Origin: an uncultured Lachnospiraceae bacterium
GTDB lineage: Bacteria; Bacillota; Clostridia; Lachnospirales; Lachnospiraceae
Length of the DNA: 64,000 bases
Assembly: GCA_946549155.1 (NCBI GenBank)
Contig: CAMNQN010000001.1
Coordinates: 1-64,000 of the forward strand
Direction: 5' to 3'
Below the pieces are notes generated by a model. It searched no databases, had not been told where the DNA came from, and saw nothing but the letters and a program-made list of their open reading frames with translations. A program made the position numbers and the translations under genes. The first letter of the stretch is position 1. The number at the start of each line of letters is the position of its first letter. This document shows positions 28,787 to 36,248 of this stretch, in pieces.

Positions 28787-28997
28787 TTCAGAAAAAATGA
28801 TAAAGATATTTTCACGTTTGCATAAGCGTAGGTGTTAAAAGTAAGCATGCCACGTATCATAAGCATGTTTCATAATCAATGTGTTAAAACACCGTGTGGT
28901 TTGTTTTTAGAGTAGGACCTACAATTATTACGAGAACTTAGGTTATGTAGGAAATAGGTAATAGATGTTTTAAAATGCGTATTATTCAGGAGAACTT

Positions 28998-30596
28998 ATG
29001 AAGAGAATAATTATTCGGAGCTTAAGCTTTAGTATAATTTTATTGGTTTTATTTAATATAGTTTCAGAAATATTAAAAAAACCTAAGAATTCACAGTGGG
29101 ATACGAGCGGTCTCGAATATACAAACAAATATCCGGGGCTTTTTGATGTTGTTTTTTCTGGAACAAGTATAACGATCATGAATGTAAGTAGTGAAGAATT
29201 ATATACAGAATATGGTATTGCAGCAGTTACGCTCGGAGAACCAGAACAGCCTATGTTTTTAACATATTATACGTTGTTAGAAGCACTGAATTATCAATCA
29301 CCTAAAGTTGTATTTTTAGATATTAATTCTTTATTTTATTCGGAAAGTATGCTTCGAAATAAAATCAACGATTATGAACATTATTATTTACATTTTTCGT
29401 TGGATAGCATTAGAAACCCCATAATTAAATATGAAGCTTTTCAGGCTGCTAAAGAGTTGAAACCAGATTTAGACATATTTAATTACTTCTCTTCAATATA
29501 TTATAACCATTCCAATTGGGAAGAACTGGGCAAAACTAATTTTATTCGTAAGAGCGGAAAACAAGTGATGAATGGATATTTTATGAGTTTTACAATTGCA
29601 GAAGGCTTAGCTAAGTTACGTGACAGTATTGATATTGATTATGCTGAGAATGTAAATGAAGAGGAATTATTGGATTTCAATAAAACTTACCTCATGAAGA
29701 TAGTGGAATTGTGTAAAGAAAAGAATGTACAATTAGTTTTTTTAAGGGGAGGAGGAATTGATACAGCCTTAACCAGTGAAAAATATAATACCATAAATAA
29801 AATTGCAATAGACAACGATATTCCATTTATTGATATGCTGCAGCATGACAAAGAAATGGGATTTGACTGGCGGTTTGATGCATCAGATGGAAATCATTTT
29901 AATATAATGGGAGCAAAAAAGTGGACAGATTATTTGGGAGATTATTTAATAAATAATTATCGATTTGAGGATAGACGTGATGATTCGAGATATAAATTTT
30001 TAGAAGAAGAGGTGGATCGCTATCAAAATGCATTAGCGGTAATGCAAACAAAAATTGATTTACTTTCTGCTATTAACTTTGAACAGTATCTGAATGCGCT
30101 TAAAGCGGTTGATACAAGTAAAAATACTATTTTCATTTCAGTAAGTGATGATGCTTCAAAAAATCTTTCAAAGAAAGACTGTGACAAGTTATCGGAGCTA
30201 GGACTCACATATAATTTGATGGATAAATTTAGATACAGTTATTTAGCTGTGTTGGATAACCATACATCAAGAGATCTACTGGAAGACTGTGGAGTAACCC
30301 TGGATGGTGAATTGGATAATGGAAGTAGGTATCAACTATCAAGCGGAGGGTATTCTTCAGGAGTGCTGGCTAGCATTCGAGTTGATGGTTTGGAGTTGAT
30401 ACAGGGAGGGCGTGGAATTAATATTGTGGTATACAATAAAGAATATGGAGAAGTTTTAAGCAGTGTTTATTTTGACACTTTTTTATATGAGAATCCGCCA
30501 ACTATGAGAAGAATCAATGTGGACATAGTTCAGGAGCAATACGAGACAAGCGCTAATGTTTGGTCATCAGTGGACGATGTATTGGTTCAGGATTAA
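28998..30596 (+). CDS. SGNH-like protein with a permuted ILEI/FAM3-type C-terminal domain
   Basis: A 532-residue protein anchored by an N-terminal membrane segment (about 8-24). Residues 45-320 look like an SGNH/DltD-type fold: the block I serine motif is FSGTS at 53-57 (GTS in place of GDS), and D-G-N-H at 297-300 supplies the catalytic Asp/His. The C-terminal part resembles the ILEI/FAM3 (PANDER) domain, but in swapped order: the half with ISVSDDASKNLS and SELGL (361-421) comes first, and the half with GRGINIVVYNKEYGEVL and YFDTF (455-495) comes second. It has CAGGAG before the ATG and lies next to an MBOAT gene, as SGNH partners of acyltransferases usually do. Confidence 0.72.
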   Translation: MKRIIIRSLSFSIILLVLFNIVSEILKKPKNSQWDTSGLEYTNKYPGLFDVVFSGTSITIMNVSSEELYTEYGIAAVTLGEPEQPMFLTYYTLLEALNYQSPKVVFLDINSLFYSESMLRNKINDYEHYYLHFSLDSIRNPIIKYEAFQAAKELKPDLDIFNYFSSIYYNHSNWEELGKTNFIRKSGKQVMNGYFMSFTIAEGLAKLRDSIDIDYAENVNEEELLDFNKTYLMKIVELCKEKNVQLVFLRGGGIDTALTSEKYNTINKIAIDNDIPFIDMLQHDKEMGFDWRFDASDGNHFNIMGAKKWTDYLGDYLINNYRFEDRRDDSRYKFLEEEVDRYQNALAVMQTKIDLLSAINFEQYLNALKAVDTSKNTIFISVSDDASKNLSKKDCDKLSELGLTYNLMDKFRYSYLAVLDNHTSRDLLEDCGVTLDGELDNGSRYQLSSGGYSSGVLASIRVDGLELIQGGRGINIVVYNKEYGEVLSSVYFDTFLYENPPTMRRINVDIVQEQYETSANVWSSVDDVLVQD

Positions 30597-30621
30597 AGCT
30601 TATTGAATTTGGAGAACCCCA

Positions 30622-32199
30622 ATGACTTTTTTATCAGGAATATTTTTTGCCTTTTTATTGATTACATTTATAATATACTTTATAGTGCCTCTCAGGCTTC
30701 GCTGGATCGTACTTCTGGCGGCCAGTGTGGTTTTCTATTTGTCCTCCGGCGTACCGCAGATTTTATTTATTCTTCTGTCGTCTCTGCTGGTATACGGTGC
30801 GGCCAGATGGATAGATGTTTTATATACCAGGCAGGACCGCGAATTAAAAGAGGGGGAATTTAGCCGGGAAGAGAAAAAGGCGCGAAAGCTTTCTGACCGG
30901 AAAAAATGCAGACGTATCCTGAATGCGGCTGTACTCCTCTTGTTGCTGGTGCTTACATACTGCAAGATTGGCGGCTGGGTAATCGGAAGCCTGCGGGATG
31001 CCCTGGGCGAGGGCACGGTGGACTGGATGCAGGTGATTGTTCCGCTGGGCGTTTCATATTATACGTTTTCACTGATCTCCTACCTGGCGGATGTATATTG
31101 GAGGAAAGAGAAGGCGGAGAAGAATTATTTTAAGTTTACGCTGTTTGTAATCTATTTCCCGAAAATCTTGCAGGGACCGATTTCCAGACATAAGAATCTG
31201 GCGGCGCAGCTGACGGAGGGACATGCTTTCGAGTATAAGCGGGTCTGTTACGGACTGCAGCTTGCTCTGTGGGGATATTTTAAGAAGCTGGTGATTGCGG
31301 ATCGGCTGGCTGTTTTTGTTAATCGGGTGTTTGGCAATTATATGGCATACAGCGGACTGATTTTTGTGGTTGCTACGCTGCTGGCCAGTGTACAGCTTTA
31401 TGCGGATTTCTCCGGATGTATGGATATCGCCTCCGGCGTTTCCCAGATTTTCGGAATTGAGCTGGAGAAAAACTTTGACCATCCTTTCTTTGCGCGAAGT
31501 GCTGCGGAATTTTGGCGCAGATGGCATATTACGCTGGGGACTTGGTTTAAGGACTATGTGTATATGCCGCTGGTGGTTTCCCCCAGAGTGAGCAGGATTG
31601 CCCAGAGGGTGAAAAAGATGTTTGGAGCCCGGACCGGAAAAGCGATGATGACCATCATTCCCACAGGTATTGTCTGGGTACTCACTGGTTTGTGGCATGG
31701 TACGGGATATAATTATATTGCCTGGGGACTGTACTGGGGCGGTATCATTATTTTTTCTACAGTGTTTGCTCCGGAGATTCGAAAACTGACTGCCTTTCTG
31801 CGGATTAATACAGAGACCAGCGGATGGAAGGTGTTTCAGATGGTACGCACTTTTTTGCTTTTCTCCGTTGGGCGGTTGATTACGATCCCAGGGCATTTGA
31901 GGACGACGCTGGATGTCCTGGAAAAGATCGGGGAGCAGTTTGACATCTGGATTCTCTTTGACGGATCTTTGTATAATTATGGACTGAATCAGAAAAACTT
32001 TATACTGGTGATGATTACGCTCTTTATTCTGTGGGCGGTGAGTATGCTGCAGGAGCGGGGCTGTCTGCGGGACAAAATTGCGGGACAGAATATTGTGTTC
32101 CGCTGGGCGATTTATTATATTGCTTTTTTCTCCGTGCTGATTTTTGGAATGTATGGAGCTGGATTCAATAATGCAGTGTTTGCGTATATGCAATATTAG
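30622..32199 (+). CDS. MBOAT family O-acyltransferase (AlgI/DltB-like)
   Basis: A 525-residue polytopic membrane protein of the MBOAT family. FWRRWHITLGTWFKDYVYMPL near 295 and the catalytic histidine in LTGLWHGTGYNYIAWG near 350 are the family hallmarks. These enzymes pass an acyl group from a cytoplasmic carrier across the membrane to a surface polymer, together with an SGNH partner such as the protein encoded just upstream. The base composition is richer in G+C than the genes before it. The acyl group is unknown; the ACP and ligase at 33856-36215 are candidates for supplying it. Confidence 0.92.
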   Translation: MTFLSGIFFAFLLITFIIYFIVPLRLRWIVLLAASVVFYLSSGVPQILFILLSSLLVYGAARWIDVLYTRQDRELKEGEFSREEKKARKLSDRKKCRRILNAAVLLLLLVLTYCKIGGWVIGSLRDALGEGTVDWMQVIVPLGVSYYTFSLISYLADVYWRKEKAEKNYFKFTLFVIYFPKILQGPISRHKNLAAQLTEGHAFEYKRVCYGLQLALWGYFKKLVIADRLAVFVNRVFGNYMAYSGLIFVVATLLASVQLYADFSGCMDIASGVSQIFGIELEKNFDHPFFARSAAEFWRRWHITLGTWFKDYVYMPLVVSPRVSRIAQRVKKMFGARTGKAMMTIIPTGIVWVLTGLWHGTGYNYIAWGLYWGGIIIFSTVFAPEIRKLTAFLRINTETSGWKVFQMVRTFLLFSVGRLITIPGHLRTTLDVLEKIGEQFDIWILFDGSLYNYGLNQKNFILVMITLFILWAVSMLQERGCLRDKIAGQNIVFRWAIYYIAFFSVLIFGMYGAGFNNAVFAYMQY

Positions 32200-32264
32200 G
32201 ATACTATTTCCTAAAAAAGCATTATGTGTTATGATAATAAAATACAAAGGGTGAATATTGGTAT

Positions 32265-32714
32265 ATGCGATTAAATGAAGAATTATGTATGAAGTTCCCG
32301 GCAGTTTTGCGAGAAAAATTATTAAAAGGTGAAATTGAACTTCCGGATACTACAGAATTTGATTATAAGAAGCTGCTGACATACAGGGCCGTAGCGCGAA
32401 AAGCGGATGATAATCGAGAAGTTACCTTGGAAGATTTTAAATCTTATTTTGAGCTGAAAAAAACGCCTAAGAGTCCCAGAGGAATGCTTAAAGTCGATCT
32501 CTCGAAGGATCCTCATTATTATGGAGTATCAAGTTTTTTGAAAAAGGAAATAGTAGAACAGAAGATGAAATTTCCGAATCCCAATAAAAAAATGGCGGTA
32601 GGGTACGTATATAAAGAAGGAGGTCCTCAGGAGACAAAGACAAAAGATCAGCATGTGTGCTGGTGGCTTTATAGTAACGCAGATGTTAGCGGATTTAAGC
32701 TATGGGAGGGTTAA
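32265..32714 (+). CDS. hypothetical protein, unknown family
   Basis: A 149-residue soluble protein that I do not recognise. It is lysine-rich, begins MRLNEELCMKFPAVLREKLL, and has a conserved-looking end (DQHVCWWLYSNADVSGFKLWEG). No signal peptide or membrane segment is visible. It is AT-rich and forms a tight set with the next two genes (3-base and 11-base gaps), distinct from the sugar genes around it. A part in a small toxin/antitoxin or defence unit is possible, but nothing in the sequence proves it. Confidence 0.6.
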   Translation: MRLNEELCMKFPAVLREKLLKGEIELPDTTEFDYKKLLTYRAVARKADDNREVTLEDFKSYFELKKTPKSPRGMLKVDLSKDPHYYGVSSFLKKEIVEQKMKFPNPNKKMAVGYVYKEGGPQETKTKDQHVCWWLYSNADVSGFKLWEG

Positions 32715-32717
32715 TGG

Positions 32718-33383
32718 ATGGAAAAAGAACAGTGCTTTTGTATTGAAAATAATATTCTTTATTTAGAGCAGGTGTTGGTTGACTATATGGATATTCCAAT
32801 ATTCTTTCTGTGCAAAGATCAAAGCCAATATTATGTTGTATTATGTACAGATATTGATGCGCTTAATTATATTATTGTGAAGGTGGCTTTGGGAGAGGTA
32901 TATGGCTTACTGCATGGAAAAATTCCAATGAGGAACGTTATTTTGGAACAAAAGGAATATTGGGAAGTTATTTCCGGAGAGGAGATTTCTCTGGATACAG
33001 TAATAAGGCACGGGATAGCGTCTCTTGATACAGCGGTTTTACCAGAGAAAGAAGCTTGTTTTAAGATATTGACGGATGAAATGAGAATATTTGTTCAGAA
33101 ATTTGATAATGATTTTTTGGCTTCCGAAAATTTTTCCAAAACTCAAAAGATAATACAAGAGGATGACAGGTGGATGATAGATGAAACAATGGAGGAGTTC
33201 AGAATTGAGCGATTTATTGTTATGGAAGATTATACTTTTAAAATAAAATTGCAGCATGGGCGTGCCTCTACTGTGAACTATGAGGAAAAGTATGGAACGG
33301 ATAGGAAGAAAGCCACAGTACTGTGTAAATTGCAGGCATTAGAAGAATGGGAGAATGAAGATACAAATAATGCTGCTGCATAG
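32718..33383 (+). CDS. hypothetical protein, possible DUF6575-like
   Basis: A 221-residue soluble protein. The start (NNILYLEQVLVDYMDIPIFFLC and then YYVVLCTDIDALNYIIVKV) recalls the DUF6575 type of small proteins; this match is from memory and uncertain. No catalytic motif is evident. GGGAGGG lies seven bases before the ATG. It sits between the unknown 149-residue protein and the broken SecB-like gene, and shares their AT-rich composition, so the three probably moved together. Confidence 0.6.
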   Translation: MEKEQCFCIENNILYLEQVLVDYMDIPIFFLCKDQSQYYVVLCTDIDALNYIIVKVALGEVYGLLHGKIPMRNVILEQKEYWEVISGEEISLDTVIRHGIASLDTAVLPEKEACFKILTDEMRIFVQKFDNDFLASENFSKTQKIIQEDDRWMIDETMEEFRIERFIVMEDYTFKIKLQHGRASTVNYEEKYGTDRKKATVLCKLQALEEWENEDTNNAAA

Positions 33384-33394
33384 AGGGTGAATAT

Positions 33395-33799
33395 ATGGAA
33401 AAAGAACAAAACGCACAGAGCGTATTACATTTGGATAAAATCGTTTTTGATAAAATTGAGTTTAAAAGACTGGGCATCGCGTCAGATAATGAACTGGAGT
33501 TGGAAATAAAATCTAATATTGCGCAAAGACAGGATGCGGAAGTGTACAGGGTTACGCTGATATTAATCGGAAATAAGCCAGGGGAATATGTTTTTTAAAT
33601 TAGTCTTACCGGATTTTTTTCGTTTCAGCAAAATGCAGAAATTACAGAAGAGCTAAGGCATGCATTGATTACAAAAAATGCGGTTGCTATTTTAATGCCA
33701 TATTTGAGGAGTGAGGTTTCTCTTTTGACGGCCCAACCGGGTATGGAATGTGTAGTTTTGCCTGCATTTAATATTAACAGAATACTGGAGAATAATTAG
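33395..33799 (+). pseudogene. SecB-like chaperone gene interrupted by one in-frame stop
   Basis: Read through a TAA at 33596-33598, the frame gives 134 codons that look like the SecB family: ISLTGFFSF after the stop, then a helix with NAVAILMPYLRSEVSLLTAQPG and VVLPAFNIN, the usual C-terminal half of SecB. The first half (67 residues) carries the matching beta strands. The stop falls just before the LTGFF strand and would remove the second half. A single base change from AAA, GAA or CAA would explain it. SecB-like proteins are rare in Gram-positive bacteria outside toxin-antitoxin-chaperone units. AGAGGG precedes the ATG. Confidence 0.72.
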
Positions 33800-33855
33800 T
33801 TCCTATTCGTTAATAGATAATATTTGGAATGATTATTGTAGAGGAGAATAATATA

Positions 33856-34083
33856 ATGGAAGAAAAGGTATTAGCATTATTACAGGGAGAATTTCCTGAA
33901 GTGGATTTTTTAGCATCAGAGGAGCTGGTAGATGACGGGATTTTGGATTCCCTGACGCTGACGGGTATCATCGCGGCGCTGACGATGGAGTTTGATATCA
34001 CGATTCCCTATGAGGAGATTGTGGAGGAGAATTTTAATTCCATCGCGGGAATGGCCGCTATGGTGGAACGGCTGATGGAATAG
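33856..34083 (+). CDS. acyl carrier protein
   Basis: A 75-residue, very acidic carrier protein with the phosphopantetheine attachment Ser32 in DDGILDSLTL. The fold pattern (helix, DSL loop, helix, FDITIPYEEIVEENFNSI) is that of ACP/DltC-type carriers. I start at ATG 33856, which has GAGGAG nine bases upstream; an ATG at 33829 would add residues unlike the family. It lies directly before an adenylate-forming ligase gene, suggesting a dedicated carrier for the activated acyl group, not the fatty-acid-synthesis ACP. Confidence 0.9.
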   Translation: MEEKVLALLQGEFPEVDFLASEELVDDGILDSLTLTGIIAALTMEFDITIPYEEIVEENFNSIAGMAAMVERLME

Positions 34084-34088
34084 CGAAG

Positions 34089-34115
34089 AGCTTGCGCGAA
34101 GAGCGCAGGCTTTTT
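34089..34115 (+). terminator. hairpin with T-run after the ACP gene
   Basis: A nine-base stem (34089-34097 with 34103-34111, one G-U pair) closes a five-base loop and is followed by TTTT. It lies between the ACP stop and the ligase start, so it may act as a partial terminator that lets the carrier be made in excess. Confidence 0.55.
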
Positions 34116-34172
34116 GCAATTCTGGTGGGATGTGCCTGACAAGGAAAAAAGCGGAAGAAGGGAAACGCAGAA

Positions 34173-36215
34173 ATGTATAGAACGATAGTGGAAGCGATAT
34201 TGGAACATGGAAAAAACAGACCGGACAAGCTGGCAGTGGGCTTTAAAAAGGTCCGGATTACTTATGGGGAACTGGCAAGACAGATACAGATAATGGCTGG
34301 GCAGCTGCGGAGGGAATACGGTATTCAGAAGGGTGATTTTGTGATGATTACCGGAGTGTCAAAGCCGGAATATGTATCTGCTTATCTGGCGATTCAGTAT
34401 CTGGGCGCCGTTTCGATTCCCATGGATAAGACGGCCCGTGAGGAGACGGTACTGGATGTGTACCGCTATGTGCAGCCCAGGCTGATGCTGACGGACAGCA
34501 AAATCCAGGCGGAGGATGTCCGGCTCGTATCTTTGAAGAGCCTGTATGGGTCGACGGCGGAGAGCGCTGTGCATGAGTCGGAGGGGCCATTGGCTTACCA
34601 GCCTCCGGAAAATGACGTGGTGGCGGAGATTTTGTTCACAACGGGAACCACAGGAAAACCGAAGGGAACCATGCTGAGCATCGGGAATATCTATGCCAGT
34701 ATGCACAATACCTGGCATGGAGTGGGCATGGAGCCGGAGGATACGGTTCTGATTCCTGTGCCGCTCTGTCATTCCCTGGGGATGCGTGTGATGCGAACCG
34801 CGTTGTATATTGGAGCCACGGTGGTGATTCAAAACGGGTTTGCCTTTGCAAAGGAACTGGAAAATAACATAGAGGCTTTTCATTGTACGGGACTGGTGAG
34901 CGTGCCTGCCTCTATGGAGGTGATTTATCGCCAGATGGGCGACCGTTTTCCGGAAATCATGGGAAAACTGCGGTATATGGAAGTGGGAGCCGGTTCCCTT
35001 GGGTTTGACATGAAAAAGAAGCTTTGCAGGGTTCTGCCGGATACCAGAATCGTGAATACCTGGGGCTCTACGGAGACCGGAGGGGCTATTTTCCTGAAGG
35101 TGTCGGAGCATCCGGAGAAGTTTGCGTCCATTGGGAAACCCATCGACACGGTGGAACTGAAAGTGGTGGACAGCCAGGGAAGGACCGTGGCGGCCCGGGA
35201 CATGGAGTCTGCCGGACGGATGGTTCTTCGCGGGGCTATGCAGATGCAGGGATATTATCATATGCCGGAGGCTACAAAAAGTACGTTGGTGGATGGCTGG
35301 CTTTATACGAATGATATGGTTTATACGGATGAAGACGGTTATGTGTATATGCTGGGACGGGCGGATGACATCATTAATGTGGGAGGCGAAAAGGTGTCGC
35401 CCATTGAGGTGGAAAATATTGCCCAGGAATTCGAGGGGATTCGGGAATGCGCCTGCGTCGGCGTGGCGGATCCGGAGGGTATTTTGGGACAGATTCCGGT
35501 GCTTTATGTGGTGCCGGAGGATGGTCGGTTTGAGCAGGACGAGCTGGTCCGGTATCTGGCAAGCAGGCTGGAGAAATATAAGCTGCCGCAGAGGTATGTG
35601 GTGATCGGGGAGCTCCCCAGAAATCGTATGAAAAAGCTGGATCGGAAGGCGCTTTTGCGGATGTGGCAGGAGACGGGAGATAGTCCATTGATGAATGAGG
35701 TGGTTCGTAATATTTTAAGCCGGAGAAGTGTCAGGGACTTTACGGAAAAGGAGATTCCCAGGGCAAATCTGGAAATGATTCTGCAGTGCGGGCTTTATGC
35801 CCCCAGCGGACATAATATGCAGACCTGGAAATTTACGGTGATACAGGATGCGTCAAAGATTGAGAAATTCAAGGAAATCGTAGGGAAGGCAGCGAAGGAG
35901 AACAAGGTGTATTTTTACGGATTGAATAATCCCAATGCGCTGATCCTGATTTCCAATGATAGAAGAAATGCAAATAGTATACAGGACAGCGCCTGCGCGG
36001 CGGAGAATGTGATGCTGGCGGCGAATTCCTACGGGATAGGTTCTGTGTGGATTAACGCGCTTCACACGATCTGCGATGTGCCCGAGATCCGGGCGCTGCT
36101 TCAGGCCTATGGAATACCGGATACGCATATTGTGTGGGCAACGATTGCCATGGGATATCCGGAAAAACCGGGTAAGCTGCTGGCAAAGAAGCAGACAGTG
36201 ATCCATTGGGTTTAA
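34173..36215 (+). CDS. adenylate-forming acyl ligase fused to a nitroreductase-family domain
   Basis: A 680-residue two-domain protein. Residues 1-500 are a class I adenylate-forming ligase: ILFTTGTTGKPKGTM (about 152-166), NTWGSTETGG, GYYHMPEAT, YTNDMVYTDEDGYVYMLGRADD, INVGGEKVSP and the C-terminal catalytic-lysine region NRMKKLDRKAL. Residues about 509-680 are a nitroreductase-family flavoprotein domain: ILSRRSVRDFTEKEIP, LYAPSGHNMQTWKF, SACAAENVMLAANSYGIGSVW and IAMGYPEKP. The ligase would activate an acid and load it onto the ACP encoded upstream; the flavin domain could oxidise or reduce the bound group. The fusion frame is open throughout. The substrate is unknown. Confidence 0.87.
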   Translation: MYRTIVEAILEHGKNRPDKLAVGFKKVRITYGELARQIQIMAGQLRREYGIQKGDFVMITGVSKPEYVSAYLAIQYLGAVSIPMDKTAREETVLDVYRYVQPRLMLTDSKIQAEDVRLVSLKSLYGSTAESAVHESEGPLAYQPPENDVVAEILFTTGTTGKPKGTMLSIGNIYASMHNTWHGVGMEPEDTVLIPVPLCHSLGMRVMRTALYIGATVVIQNGFAFAKELENNIEAFHCTGLVSVPASMEVIYRQMGDRFPEIMGKLRYMEVGAGSLGFDMKKKLCRVLPDTRIVNTWGSTETGGAIFLKVSEHPEKFASIGKPIDTVELKVVDSQGRTVAARDMESAGRMVLRGAMQMQGYYHMPEATKSTLVDGWLYTNDMVYTDEDGYVYMLGRADDIINVGGEKVSPIEVENIAQEFEGIRECACVGVADPEGILGQIPVLYVVPEDGRFEQDELVRYLASRLEKYKLPQRYVVIGELPRNRMKKLDRKALLRMWQETGDSPLMNEVVRNILSRRSVRDFTEKEIPRANLEMILQCGLYAPSGHNMQTWKFTVIQDASKIEKFKEIVGKAAKENKVYFYGLNNPNALILISNDRRNANSIQDSACAAENVMLAANSYGIGSVWINALHTICDVPEIRALLQAYGIPDTHIVWATIAMGYPEKPGKLLAKKQTVIHWV

Positions 36216-36248
36216 TTACTGAAAGGACGGATAATGGGAGGGTATCAT

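Noticed and set aside
28787..28997. Possible terminator or small RNA after GtrB copy 1
   Set aside because: Only short imperfect palindromes (for example GTGTT/AACAC near 28875) are present, without a proper stem and T-run.
31069..32247. Long minus-strand open frame of 392 codons
   Set aside because: It lies opposite the MBOAT gene, whose family motifs are clear; the antisense product is rich in H, P and Q and shows no domain.
34359..35261. Minus-strand open frame of 300 codons
   Set aside because: It lies opposite the ligase domain and is explained by codon bias of the real gene.
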